Positions 22,516 through 34,077 of a DNA stretch of 64,000 nucleotides are shown in pieces (within the stretch, counting starts at the first letter, position 1; every line of letters starts with the position of its first letter). The notes beneath the pieces are model-generated. The model worked only from the letters and a program-made list of their open reading frames with translations, ran no database searches and was not told the DNA's origin. A program made the position numbers and the translations under genes. The DNA is from Heloderma charlesbogerti (Eukaryota; Chordata; Lepidosauria; Squamata; Helodermatidae). The stretch lies in contig JANEZZ010000523.1 in NCBI GenBank assembly GCA_026122225.1, positions 410,095 to 474,094 on the forward strand. Reading direction: 5' to 3'.

Positions 22516-22960
22516 TAGGGATGTTGGAGAAATCCTCCGCGGACTCCAATGAGGCTGGGTTCTTTGGAATCCAACCTCCAGAGTCCGGGAGGATTCCTGC
22601 CGGACAGGCACATCTGCTTCAGATCCTCCGCCGATATGGCAATGGCAACTGCCATTGCCATTTTCCTTTTAGAAAGACAACTGTAAAGCCCTGAGTTTTA
22701 CATAAATAAAGCCATAAATGGCTGCAAGGGCTTTACAGCCACAAGTGGTGTCCACTACGCCATTTGTGGCTGTCTTTCTCAAAGCAAAATGGCAATGGCA
22801 GCTGCCATTGCCGTATCACCGGAGGATTCGGAGCAGGCGTGCCAGTCCATGGAACCCAACGGCCATGTGGGTGCTCAAGAGGATCCTGGGTGGGGGGAGG
22901 AACAGATTGTCTCTCCCCCGTGGAAGCCCCCCTGGAACGGAAGGTACGGGTTTCATATGG
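22516..22960. mobile_element. Foldback element E10, right tip lost
   Basis: It begins TAGGGATGTTGGAGAAATCC, the same left end as the complete element at 45374. It contains inverted pairs such as GGCAATGGCAACTGCCATTGCC (22638-22659) and the mirrored copy at 22790-22812, and an outer pair around AGCCATAAATGGCT. The right end runs into GGTACGGGTTTCATA, which recalls the GGTAAGTGACTTTCGTACATCCC ending of relatives in degraded form. No right duplication was found. Confidence 0.6.
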
Positions 22961-22969
22961 GTTATGTTT

Positions 22970-23625
22970 TTCCAGCATTCAAAATCACATTATATTGTTT
23001 GTAAGAATATAATGCTTTCACCAGCTAGAAGAGACTTTGAAATTCAGTTTGCTGTCTGCAATATTTGCATGACTGTGGTGGGTGCATATTGGACTGTACC
23101 AGAGTCATCATTCTTGTAAGCAGACTGTGAGAGAAGCTTGAGCTTGAGGAGGGGAGTTTTGCCTTTGAGGAGGAAGCTGGCTGAACACCTAGCCCCCAAG
23201 AGTGTTTTCACCTCAAGGGGCAGGCCAATAGGGATCCTTTAAGTGCTCAAATAGAAAGAAGAACTCAGGAGGAAGGGACTCCTTGAGAGCAAGGCCTGCA
23301 ATGAACTGCAGCTGAGGCCTGGGTGGGGCTCAGGAAGCTCTGGCAATATAAACCTGCAGTATCAGTTTAGCTATTGCTGGAAACAATGTCTTTTATCAGT
23401 GCCTTCTACATTTGACCTTGCTCCATGATTGAACCTTCATGCTACTGACTTTGGACTCCTGCTTGACTATTCTCCTTGGACTGCATATTGTGTTTTGACC
23501 TTGGCTGTTCTTCATACCTCTGTTTTGGAACTCTCCCTCTTTCCTGATAAAACTGTACTTTGACCATTGCCTTTAGCATGCTTTTGGGTTGGCCCTTAGT
23601 TTAACCTGACACTGAGCCTGATCCA
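22970..23625 (+). other. Possible 5' LTR or leader of the Gypsy element that follows
   Basis: The stretch from TGTGAGAGAAGC (about 23127) to TTTAACCTGACA (about 23610) has TG...CA ends and precedes Gypsy-type pol sequence in the same orientation. No primer-binding site or second LTR is recognised, so this is tentative. Confidence 0.3.
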
Positions 23626-23629
23626 GCCA

Positions 23630-25330
23630 AAGCAGGAGACAGTGTTGTACTGGAAAGAAACACAGAAAATCACATTGCCCAGCAAAAGATTCAGTTTGCT
23701 ACAACTGCAAGAAAAATGGGCATTTTCCAAAGATGCGTTTTTAGGAGTTCCAGTAGGGTGAATTGCAATTACCTCAGCTGGCTTTCTTGGATCTGTGACA
23801 GAGTCAGGACATGAGGATACAGAAATGGACAGCAAAGATGGACATCCAATGGAATTTTGGTTGGACTCTGCAGTGGATGGCCTCCTATCCTGCAGATTTC
23901 TTTAGACTACACTCAAGGCAGAGATTGCAAAAGTCAGACAAGAACTGAAAGAGGCCATTGGGAGAATACCTAGTGGAGTGGTTCACAGCAAATATGCAGT
24001 GTAATGGGGAAGAAGGGAGGGGGCTGGTTTATATGATAATAGGCTTAGAACAACCCCTGCTAGGATTCTGAACATGTGACAGACTAGAGTTGATTAAATG
24101 CCTGAGATACAGGGCAGCAAACATGGCAGCAGTTAATCCACAAGCAGAATACTCCACATTCTTCCAGGGTCTTGGCCAGATGAAGACACCATATGAGATT
24201 AAATTGAAACTGGAACCTAATCTTTTCTCCCTTAGTGTTCCCAGCTGAGTGCCAATTGCATTGCTTGAAAAAGCCAATCAACAGCTGGGGTGGGGGGGAA
24301 TGATTGAAATGGATATTATTGAATTAGTGGATGACCCCACAGAGTGGTGTGCTCAAATGGTTATCATGGGTAAACCAAATGGAGACGTACATATCTGTGT
24401 TGATCTGACCCAGCTGAATAGCAGTGTTGAAAGACAACTGCATTCCATGACTGTGGTGGAGCACACACTGGGGCAACTAAACAAAGCCCAATTTTTTTTT
24501 CCAAATCAGATGCCAAGAGCAGATTTTGGCAAATAGTATTGACCGGAAGCTCCATGAAGCTAACTCTGTTTTTACTCCTCCTGGATGCTGCTGTTTTAAA
24601 AGGCTCCCCTTTGGAGTCACCTCAGCTGCTGAACACTTCCAAAAGAGGATGAGCCATTTGCTTCAGGGTACTGAGCATGCTCTTTGCTATATGAACAATA
24701 TTATAGCTGCAGGAGTTGCTATGGAACAGCACAATATTCAGCTGTGACAGTCAAGTATCATCAACTGGCTCCAGGAGGATAAGGTCACACTCAACAAGAA
24801 AAATATGCATGTTTGGTTCCAATGTGTGTATTTCCTGGGGCATGTGATGGATGGAGATGGTATCCACCCTGACTTGGAGAAAGTACAGGCAACTGAGAAT
24901 TTTTCAACCCCCAAATCAAGCATGGCTGTCCATCAATTTCTAGAAATGGTAAATTTTCTGGGACACTTCCTGCCTCATCTCTTAAATCTTGCAACCCACT
25001 GAATGAACTGTTGAAATCAAACAATGAGTTTGTCTGGGACCCAAGTCATGATCAAGCCTTCTGGGAGATCAAAAGGCGTTGACTACTGTGTCCATTCTAG
25101 TGATATTTGATCCAATGAGATGCACTATTATTTCAGCAGATGCCTCATCCTAGGGACTAAGGAGCAACAGGAACAAGATGATGGCCACTTCATCCAATTG
25201 CCTTTGCCTGAAGGACATTGTCAGTTGCAAAAAAGTACTATGAACAGATCAAAAAAGAGGCATGGGCAATCACATGGGCATGTGGATGACTCCAAGGAAC
25301 TTTTCAGAGATGCCTTGAGACTAGTCAGTT
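23630..25330 (+). pseudogene. Ty3/Gypsy LTR-retrotransposon pol remnant
   Basis: Several broken plus-strand frames read as a Gypsy reverse transcriptase: MVIMGKPNGDVHICVDLTQLN at 24355-24420, then CFKRLPFGVTSAAEHFQKRM at about 24592-24650, then the active-site position reading YMNN instead of YxDD (about 24688-24700), then YFLGHVMDGDGIHPDLEKV at about 24829-24885. The catalytic aspartates are gone and stops separate the blocks, so the copy is dead. Weak RNase H-like sequence may follow to about 25330. No env or complete LTR pair is visible. Confidence 0.75.
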
Positions 25331-25339
25331 TAAGTTCTT

Positions 25340-27050
25340 ACAAGGCTCCCCCTTTGCAGACTGAATGCTTTCCCTCCATTTTCAAGATCTACAGTATCCT
25401 TTTTGAGGTGTGGTGATCAGAATTGTAGCCAGTATTCCAAATGTAGCCATGCCATAGGTTTGTATAGAAGCATTATGCTATTCACAGGTTTGTTTTAAAT
25501 TCCTTTCCTAATTATCCCCAACATAGACTTTTTAAAGCAGCTACACTTTCAGCATTTTCATAGAGCTATACTCCAGCACCACCAGATCCATTCCCTGGTA
25601 AGTCACTGCCAGAGCTCAGACCCCTTCAGCATATATTTGAAGTTAGCCCCATTGTGCATGACTTTACACTTGTTCAAATTAAACTACATTTGTCATTTTA
25701 ATACACATTTCCCCAATTTGGAGAGATCCTCTTGGAGTATTTAACTATCCCTTTCTAGTTTTGTTAGTGTAAATAATGTGTTGTTATCAGCAAATTTAGC
25801 CACGTCACTGTTCACTCATCACTCCTACCTCCAGATCATTCATGAATAAGTTAAAAAAGCATTGGTCACAATACAGATCCCTGGGAGACGCCACTGTTTA
25901 CATCCCTCCATTGTGTGAACTGCCTATTTATTCCTTCCCTTTGCTTCCTGCTATCAGTCCATGAGCATACCTGTCCTCTTATCCCATGGCTGCTAAGTTT
26001 GCTCAGAGAAGTAATCGATAAGGAACTTTGTCAAATGCCTTTTGAAAGTCCAGCAATGTCCACCAGATCACCCTTCTCCACATGCTTGATGACAATCTCA
26101 AAGAGCTCCAAAAGGTTAGTGAGACAGGACTTACCTTAGCAGAAGCCATGTTGATTCTTTTTCAGCAGGATGTGTCCTTTTATATGCTTGATAATTTTTA
26201 TCTTTAATAATGCTTTCCACTAATTTATCCAGAAGAGATGTTAAGTTAATCACGCTGTAATTTCCTGGATCCCTTTTTAAAAATTGGCATTACATTGGCC
26301 ACTTTCCAGTACTCTGGTACAGAGGCTAATTTTAGGGACATATTCCATCCTTTTGTTAGAAAATCCGCATTTTCACATTTGCATTCTTTAAGAACTCTTG
26401 GATGGATACCATCTGGACCAGGTGATTTGTTTGATTTCAATTTGTCAATAAGGTCTTGAACTCTTGTCACCACTATTTGCCTCAGTTCCTCAGACTCCCT
26501 TCCTGAAAATATCATTTCAGGCATGGACATCTTTACATTTTCTGCAGTGATGACAGGTACAAATAATTCATTCAGCTACTCTGCAGTCTCCTTATCTTCC
26601 TATGGTACTCCTTTAACTTCCTTGTTATTCAACAGTAAAACTTATTCCCTAGTTGGTTTCTTGCTTCTGATGTATTTAAAGCAATGTGCTCCTCATTTTA
26701 TTTATTTTTTATTTTTTTGGTATCCCTTATTGATTACTTGCATTTCTTTTGTATGAGTTTGTTTTCCTTTTTGTTCTCCTCTTTTGGGCAAGACTTCTAT
26801 TTTCTGAAGGAAGCCCTCTTTTCTCTAATAGCTTCCTTGACATGGCCCATTAACTGTTGACATTCTGGACTTGGTGGTACCTTTACTGTCCTGTGGTATA
26901 CATTTTAGCTGAGCTTCTATTATTGTGGTTTTGAGTAACCCCCAAGTGTTCTGGAGAGATTTGACAATTTTTACTTCCCCTTTCAACTTCCTTTTTACCA
27001 TTCCCTAATCTATAAGAAACATTTTCTTTTGAAGTCAGTTGTGATTGCAT
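25340..27050 (-). mobile_element. L3/CR1-like LINE remnant (minus)
   Basis: Reading the minus strand from right to left gives a linker with charged repeats, then the RT start KSNKSPGPDGIHPRVLKE and SVPEYWKVANVMPIFKKGS (26246-26480). Degraded RT sequence follows, including a LFMNDLEV-like block near 25840. The end resembles the CR1-group C-terminus (a WSPHLKKDI-like block near 25405). Frameshifts and stops are frequent and no intact YADD is visible. It is older than the BovB copies judging by decay. Confidence 0.65.
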
Positions 27051-27072
27051 AGGACTTTAGATACCTGTACTC

Positions 27073-27209
27073 CAGAAATGGGGAATTTGTGGTCCTCCAC
27101 ATGCTTTTGGACTTCAATTCCCATCAGCCCTAGGCAGCATAGCCAATGGTGAGTGAAGATGGGAATTGCAGTCCAACAGCATCTGGAAGGCCACACATCC
27201 CCACACATG
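27073..27209. mobile_element. Short hAT-type MITE
   Basis: The left TGGGGAATTTGTGGTCCTCC and the right GGAAGGCCACACATCCCCA are inverted. The centre CCCATCAGCCCTAGGCAGCA is shared with the element at 52075. Target duplication not resolved. Confidence 0.5.
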
Positions 27210-27224
27210 TAGTCAGTGGGATCA

Positions 27225-27292
27225 TCTGCACAATCCTGGGATCATCTGCATGCAAAACATGTGGTCTATCACTGAGCTATGAGAAGGGAGAG
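27225..27292 (-). repeat. tRNA-derived SINE head fragment
   Basis: On the minus strand it reads ATAGCTCAGTGATAGACCAC followed by GTTTTGCATGCAGA, the same head as the SINE at 31446. Only the head with its A-box remains. Confidence 0.55.
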
Positions 27293-28920
27293 AAGACAGT
27301 TTTGCGAAGAGTATCACTGAACTAGAGCAAAAGCATTTGTTTCCAGGGATAAAAATTTATGTTGGAAAACCATTTCTATCCACACTTATGGAATGCCTTT
27401 CTGTCTTCACCCCCAAGGGCCCTTAAGACACAGCCTAAATCAGCTTGAATCGAGATATTTTGGGGTATCTGAGTTGTGAATGGCAGTGAACTGAAATCTC
27501 TTCTGTGGAGAGAAAAGAAAGACCCCTTTCTTCTGAAAATATGTGTAGAAATCTGTGATAGCTACCACAGTGAGAAAATAAAATCTGAGAGAATGTTAAT
27601 AAAACTGGCTGAACTGGTTGCCTAAGCTGAGGCTTCACTTCACCATATCTAATACCTGCCAACAGGCAGATACAGATATACAGAGAAAAGCTTGCAGTTT
27701 GCACCTGAAGGGCTTATGAGGACTCCCACCACAGAGCCCTTTGGAGAAAAACACCTGATCACCTTTCCATTTCTGCAATATCCCCTGTTCTTTTTTATGC
27801 TCTCTGGATTGTGTCCTTCACAAGAAATAAAGTGCAGGGGACTTGTCAAATGTAAATATCTGCATTTTTGTGTTGTACTAACCCTTTAAATATAGCATCA
27901 TGTTGTGAGTAGATGCATTAGCTCAGACTGAGGTGGACAACATGTTCTCATCCTATGTATTGTGTACCATCAAATAGTTAAACTTATTTTTGCAACCGTG
28001 AAAGCTAGAAAGATGGCGATGATTATTATTATTATTTTATTATTAAGAATGAAAGCTGGGATTCTTAGAATTCTTCCAATGGATTGTATGAAAGAGCCCC
28101 CGAGGCTTTGTGCTGTGCACTTTGTAGTTTGCAGCTCTCTGTATCCTGCAATCCACAAATTACAAGTGGGTGTTGTCCACCCCTGCATTTGCTGAAGTGT
28201 GGAATCTTACGTGGTATGGGGCAGAGTAGCCAGCTGGAGGAAAGTAGTTCATCCTTAACACATGATGAATGAGTCAGACTCAATTTCTCTTATTGAACAC
28301 CCTTTTCACATTTTGTTTCACTTGCACAGCTTTTTAAAAACTGGGGAAAATAAACCACTGAGGTCTTATTTAATGTATTATAGGGAGGAGCAAACTGGTA
28401 TTCTGTGTACATAAAATATAATTCAGTCCTCTCTTTTAAAAACAAAACAAAAAAAACCTTGTGAATTATTAATTTAATTCCCCTTGGGGATTTGTGAATC
28501 TTGCCAATCTTTTCCTGCTGAGCTGGGCTGGTGGAGGAGGGTGACAGAAGAGGTGCAGGGAGACAATAGATATATGCAATCTTACTATCAGGAGTGTTAA
28601 TCTAGCCCCAAACTCTCCTGCCTTCAAAAGGGCAAATCTGTTTTATGATGGTTAGTGCCCTAGTAACAAAAGCCCACCTCTTGGGAAAGCACAAATGTCA
28701 CTGGAGATATTTTGAATGCATGAATTGTTAAAGATTTTCTGCCCAAGGCAACAGGAAGCAAAGAAGCTGAGAAACGAGCCTGAGGTGTGTTTGTGTAAAG
28801 GCAAGAAAGACAAGAAGAAAGCAGTCTTATCCAGAGCTTTTCACTATACACATTCTTATGCTACTCTCAGCAGGAACAATATGTTTTCCTGTGAGCATTC
28901 TGGAGGAACATATGAGAGGT
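27293..28920. other. Unassigned intergenic sequence
   Basis: No gene recognised. It contains an (ATT)n microsatellite at 28022-28045. The remainder is AT-rich with no defined element ends. Confidence 0.3.
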
Positions 28921-28924
28921 GAAT

Positions 28925-29345
28925 AGGGTGACCACTTATGCATCGCCAACAAAAGAGGGCTAAAGATGGCACAAATTTGCATAAAATTTGCAGATGGTAA
29001 TTTATATGTATAGATGTACATAGAAATAATGATTATAAATTTAAACAGAAATGCCATTTCACCACAGTGGGGACGAGTGTGGCCAGGTGACCCATGGGCT
29101 GGCCTGTTCAGTCTGCTGTTCAGGTACTCCCTGTTGATAGGCAATTTCAGGGCTTCTCTCCCTTCTGATGGTCCTTTATCTTTAAAATGGACTTGAACAG
29201 GACTCAGGACAGCCTTTCAAACAGAGGACACCTTCAAATAGAGGACTGTCCTCTGTAAAAGAGGAGACAGGGCAGCCTTTTTAGGACAAAGGCAATTTAA
29301 GGCCAGTTTGGGCATTACATGATTGGAGTCCTTTCAAAAGCCTTT
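28925..29345 (+). repeat. Dispersed repeat, 'GGGTG(A/T)CCAC' family
   Basis: It starts AGGGTGACCACTTATGCATC and ends near CAAATAGAGGACTGTCCTC. The reverse complement of 54360-54810 has the same order of blocks: the CAAATTTGCATAAAATTTGC region, the GGCCAGGTGACCCATGGGC region and the GAGGACTGTCCTC hairpin. No coding sequence or class is recognisable. Confidence 0.5.
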
Positions 29346-29383
29346 TTTTGACAGAAGTCTGGTGCCTTTAACAACAGTGCAAT

Positions 29384-29798
29384 TAGGGATTTTGGAGAAA
29401 TCTGCCATGGAACCAAATGAGCTCAGAGTTTTATAAATCCAGCATGGATTCCACAGTGGACCAGCTTTTCCCCTGCTGGGTGGATTCCATGGACTTGTGG
29501 ATCGTTTTTCTAACCTTCAGGAATTTTGTGCAGATTTTGTCATAGAAAAATATGCAAACGTTTAAAAGCCCAGCTGAAAATGTGCATTTCCCCCATAGGT
29601 TAAGCATGAACATGCCCATTTTGGAGGGATTGGTGCATTTTGTGGGAATTTGTGCATTTCTGCATGTGCAAATTTGCACAAATTTGGAAACCACCCCTCC
29701 CCCCCCAATTCTCTTGCTGGGTGGACAATGGAACGAAAGGTGCCTGACAACCTGAGAACCACAGACTGAACGGATTTTACATAAACAGTACATCCCTA
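29384..29798. mobile_element. Old TAGGGAT-type hAT-like element
   Basis: The left tip TAGGGATTTTGGAGAAATC matches the 22516 and 45374 elements. The right tip is ACAGTACATCCCTA. Flanks AGTGCAAT / GTGCGAGA are only weakly alike, consistent with decay. The 415-bp interior is AT-rich with TGTGCA/TGCACA inverted motifs and lacks the CpG-rich core. Confidence 0.55.
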
Positions 29799-29991
29799 GT
29801 GCGAGAGAAAGAAATCCAGGTGTGGCTCTCCCCTCATCCCCCAGTATGGAGATATGCTGATGGGGAAAGTGTAATCTGTTTTCTGTGGAGTCAGTGTGAT
29901 ACTTAGAGCAGGGAGAACCTAGGTTCAAACCAACCCCGACTCAACTGTGAAGCTCATTGTGTGTCTGTGGACCAAAGTCTAAGTCTTAAGA

Positions 29992-30145
29992 GTCATGATG
30001 TCCTTGTCATGATGGCCAAACCCAGAAAGGGTGGGTGGCTGGGGTGGTTAAGAAACCACCCAGCAACCCTACAATACACCGTTGGTTCTGGGTGGTTTGC
30101 TAACCACACCAGTCACCCACCCTTGCCAGGTTCAGACATCATGAC
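29992..30145. mobile_element. Short palindromic MITE
   Basis: The ends GTCATGATGTC and GACATCATGAC are perfect 11-bp inverted repeats. Inside, AGGGTGGGTGGCTGGGGTGG pairs imperfectly with CCACACCAGTCACCCACCCT. The whole 154-bp unit can fold into one hairpin. Confidence 0.6.
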
Positions 30146-30229
30146 AACCCACGCCCAGCAGGGTAATTAGGGATAATCAGCAGGCACGCAACTGGCACAC
30201 ATGGGGGTGGTTACAAACCTGCCCTGTTC

Positions 30230-30480
30230 CTAAGGTCTTCTAGAGAGGCCCTTATTTCAAGACTGACCCCTTCTCAGGTGCATTTGGTGGCAAACCAAGA
30301 AAGAACATTTTTGGTGGCTGCTCTCAAGCGATGGAACTCCTTCCCAAGGGATGCTAGGTTTGCTGCTTCCCTGCTGTCCTTCCACTGGCAAAGCCTGTAA
30401 GTGGGTCTGGTGGCTTGGGGGCTGTTTTTATTAATATTTTTTTCTGTAATTGTTATATTTTTATTGTATTTCAATGTATC
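30230..30480 (+). mobile_element. L2-like LINE 3' fragment
   Basis: The reading TFLVAALKRWNSFPRDAR resembles the L2 C-terminal block seen at 48570-48640 (AFSVVAPTLWNSLPRELR). It is followed by a T-rich 3' untranslated tail. Confidence 0.6.
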
Positions 30481-31440
30481 CCTTGAGGGCGCAGTCCTAT
30501 GGAGATAGCCATCAGCCTCTGAACTCGGAGGCTGATGCCTGTCCAATGCAGGGTGGCCAGAGCACAGGGGGAATCCTCTCCTCCATGCTCCGGCTACCCT
30601 CCATTTTCAGCTAGACACACAATTTTGTGCGTCTAGCCAGGGGCGTCAGAGCAGGATGGAGGGAGGCTGCACAGCACATAGGAAGTCTTGTAAAGAGGCT
30701 TCTGTGATCTCTTCCTCTTCCCGGCCCCAGGACCGCCCCCTTTTCACCCTCTCCATGCTCTGTCCCCAAACATGGAGGAACAGGTGGCACAAAGAACTGC
30801 ACTAGCTTCGAGGAGGAGAGGGCAGGGAGCACGATTTCTGAGGATGGAGCTTGGAGCCCTGGCTCTGAGCTCAGTTCCCAGAAACTGAAAAATCCCATAG
30901 CTTTGTAGACAGTGTCTAGTGGCCATAGGATTACTCTCTTCATCAGTTTTAATTGGTTCTGTGAGCTGCCTTGAGTGCCATTTTTTGGTGGAATAGTGGG
31001 GTACAAATAAACCATACAAACAAGTCACTGTGGTTTATTAACCACCCTCGTGCAAACCCGGTCTATATCTTTGCTGGCTTCTTACTGGGGATATTTACCA
31101 GAGGTTTTTGATCCTGTGGAGCTTTTCTGCTGACTGAATGGAGGACAAGGAGGTGATCTTGGTCCATTCCTCCCTCTTACTGAGGTCCCCTGTGTTCCCT
31201 GGAAATGTCCTCTGGAGGGCTGGATGACCCTCCAGATCTGTGGTGGAGGTTATACTGGGGGCTGCAGAGGGAATTGACAGAAACTGACTTCCTACCTCCT
31301 TTCCAGGAGTGTTTGCACAGAACTTCGCTTGGGGATGCTCCTGCTGGTGGAATAAAACTGGATCCAGCCCACACTGTCTTAGGCAGCATATGACTTACAA
31401 GAGCGTCACAGGTGGTTAGTCCTCTGTAAGCTGAAATAAG
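30481..31440. other. Degraded repeats, no gene
   Basis: GGGCGCAGTCCTATGG at 30487 and the inverted CCATAGGATTACTC at about 30921 may be the ends of an old MITE of about 450 bp. Bases 30950-31015 look like an L2/SINE-type tail (GAGCTGCCTTGAGTGCC followed by AAATAAA). No gene is supported. Confidence 0.35.
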
Positions 31441-31445
31441 GAGAA

Positions 31446-31612
31446 GGGCCGTAGCTCAGTGGTAGTGCACATGTTTTGCATGCAAAGGGTCCCAGGTTCA
31501 ATCCCTGGCAATTCTAGGTAGGACTGGAAAATACCCCTGTCTGAAACCCCGGAGAGCCACTTCCGGTCAGTGTAGACAATACTGAGTTAGATGGACCAGT
31601 GGCCTGGTTTGG
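31446..31612 (+). repeat. tRNA-derived SINE
   Basis: The head GGGCCGTAGCTCAGTGGTAG contains an A-box and GGTTCAATCCC is a B-box, so it descends from a tRNA with an internal pol III promoter. It continues into a body (TGTAGACAATACTGAGTTAG, ATGGACCAGTGGCCTGG) shared with copies at 50752 and 63322. It is not a tRNA gene because the acceptor stem is not completed. Confidence 0.75.
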
Positions 31613-31614
31613 TA

Positions 31615-32130
31615 TGTCAGGAGTTGATCCTGAGGAGACAATTGACCCCCTTCAAAATGATTGCCAGTAGATCTTACAATATGATCACTAATGGACAGGG
31701 CATTTTCACACATCTTAGTTTTTTTAAAATAATATTCTTGAAATATGCTTTCTTCAGTTCTTCATGCCTTACATTAAAATGACATTTGTATGTGTATACA
31801 TATATAACTGTCTTAGTTTCCCTGGCCTTACAATGTCCCATTCTGCTAATTGTCTGATGTTTTTCAGAGGGTAATACATTCTTTGTGGAGGCATGATAAC
31901 AGACTGCAGTGGCAGACTGGGGGGTGGGTGTGAAGGGGAGCCAAGTGGATGATATGGTCTGTTTTTTGTGCTTTGCAAACAAACTTGGCCTGGATTTGTG
32001 CCTTATCTCTTCTATTGGGGTATGTGGGCCCTTCTGAAAAAAGAAGTCACATTGCTACATCTGGTAACACATCTGTGACCACCCATGTTTATCTTCTTTA
32101 AGGTGTCAATTTAGAATGTTTTGAATCCTG
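31615..32130. other. Unassigned intergenic sequence
   Basis: No gene or defined repeat recognised. Confidence 0.3.
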
Positions 32131-32469
32131 TTTCCCACCTCCTAGCTGAGCAGAGCAGAGGAAGCTGCTCCAGCTGGTCTAGGGACTATAGAAGCAAGCA
32201 GGCTCCCAGAGAGCGAGCGATCAGAATGAGTGAACAGGGAGAGCAAACAGGAGTTGGCCAGGGAAGTTCAGCAGGGGAGGTCAAGAGGGAGGCCCCTAAC
32301 AGTTTTTTTTAAATTATTATTAAAAAGTTTTTTAAAAAATATATATTTTTCTTGTAACACACGCTTCCATACCAGTGAGACTCTGTTTTTAGCCTCCAGT
32401 GAATAGAGGACCAAGCACAGGCTACTCTAGTACAATCAGAAAGCTAGACACAAAAAGGGAAAAGAGACT

Positions 32470-32768
32470 ATGGAAGGACAAGACTCTCCAGTGGTGGTGA
32501 CCTGCAAGGTGTGTGCAATGTTTTTTTTCTTGCCTGAGGACATCATGGCCTACACGTGCAACAAGTGCAAGTTAATTGCACTGCTGGAAGAAAAAGTCAG
32601 AGGACTGGAGCGGTGAGTGTCGACCCTCCAGGAAATAAGAGAACACGAAGAGTTCTTGGACAGAACGGAGGAACTACAGCAGCAAAGTGAAGAACAGAAG
32701 CTTGAAGAGCAACAGCAAGCTGAGGCAGAAGAGGAAAATGCTGAAGTGAGGAAAAATGCAGTACAGCA
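32470..32768 (+). pseudogene. CR1 ORF1, N-terminal part
   Basis: The plus-strand reading has a small zinc-finger-like start (PEDIMAYTCNKCKLIALLEE), one stop at about 32615, then a Glu/Gln-rich coiled-coil-like stretch (REHEEFLDRTEELQQQSEEQ). This is the layout of CR1 ORF1, an RNA-binding chaperone-like protein. The frame is cut by the BovB insertion at 32769 and continues after 38824. Confidence 0.7.
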
Positions 32769-33153
32769 TGTTGTTGTTCAGTCATTAAGTCGTGTCCGAC
32801 TCTTCGTGACCCCATGGACCATAGCACGCCAGGCCGTCCTGTCCTCTGCTCTCTCCTGGAGTGTGCTCAAGTCCATATTCATTGCATCAGTGATGTTATC
32901 TAGCCATCTCATCCTCTGCTGTCCCCTTCTCCTTTCGCCTTCAATCTTTCCCAGCATCAGGGTCTTTTCCAGTGACTTTTCTCTTCGCATTAGGTGGCCA
33001 AAATATTTGAGCTTCAGCTTCAGTATGTGTCCTTCCAATGAGCAGTCAGGGTTGATTTCCTTTAGGATGGACTGATTTGACCTCTTTGCAGTCCACGGGA
33101 CTTGTAAGAGTCCTCTCCAGCACCACAGTTCGAAAGCATCAATTCTTTGGCGC

Positions 33154-34077
33154 TAAGGATGGACGAAAGTCCCTTACCTGGTCCCGCAGCTTGCTTCGCA
33201 GTGGGGGGGGAGGCGCTTCAGTTCTCCCCCTGAAATTCTTGGTGGGGGGGAGGCACCCCGCCCCTCCTGGCCGAAATTCAGGCTGGGAGGGCGCCCCATC
33301 CCTCGCCGCCGAAAATCTGGCCGGGGGGAAGCGCCCCATCTCCCCGGCCGCGAAATAAAAAAGTTATGGGGAAAAAAACACGTGATAGGCTACGTAACGA
33401 TTTACGTAGCCTATCACGGCTAGATTTTCAAAGTCAGCCGTGATAGGCTACGTAAATCATTATGTAGCCTATCACAGCTGACTTTGGGGGGAAAAAGCGC
33501 GTATGCAAATGGCGGCGCCCATGGGTGCCGCCATTTGCGTTCCTTAGGCACGGGTAGTCTACGTAAAGATTTACATAGACTATGGCGAAAATAAGGGCAA
33601 TGCTTATTTTCGCCGTAGTCTACGTAAATCTTTACGTAGACTACCCGTGCCTAAGGAACGCAAATGGCGGCACCCATGGGCGCCGCCATTTGCATACGCG
33701 CTTTTTCCCCCCAAAGTCAGCTGTGATAGGCTACATAATGATTTACGTAGCCTATCACGGCTGACTTTGAAAATCTAGCCGTGATAGGCTACTTAAATTG
33801 TTACAAAGCCTATCACATTTGGTTTTTTAAAAATTTTATTTTTTACTGGGAAATGGCGGTGGCGGCGGCGGCAGCCGGTCAGAAGACCGGCCGCGGCCCC
33901 CTCCCCTGCCAAAATGCCGCTGAAACGCCTCCGGGACCCGCCGCCGAGAGGGACATTCGACAGAGGTAAGTCCCATCCCGGGGGGGTGGCAGAGAATTTC
34001 CCCACCGATTTTGGGGGGCCGGATGTGTTGGCATTCGGCCTCCTGGAGATTCGTGGAAAAATTCTCCGACATCCCTA
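33154..34077. mobile_element. hAT-like foldback element E2 in BovB copy 3
   Basis: A 924-bp element with tips TAAGGATGG and ACATCCCTA. A perfect 8-bp duplication TTTGGCGC lies at 33146-33153 and 34078-34085. The core, about 33382-33820, is a palindrome centred near 33604. Each half holds GTGATAGGCTACGTAA hairpins, a GCAAATGGCGG...CCGCCATTTGC hairpin and a GTAGTCTACGTAAAG hairpin, in mirror order. Outward splice donors: minus-strand AGGTAAGG near 33175 and plus-strand AGGTAAGT near 33966. It splits BovB minus-strand RT sequence. Confidence 0.92.

Noticed and set aside
31446..31520. tRNA gene
   Set aside because: A- and B-boxes are present, but the sequence continues into a SINE body and no acceptor stem closes. 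Further copies in the window show it is a SINE.
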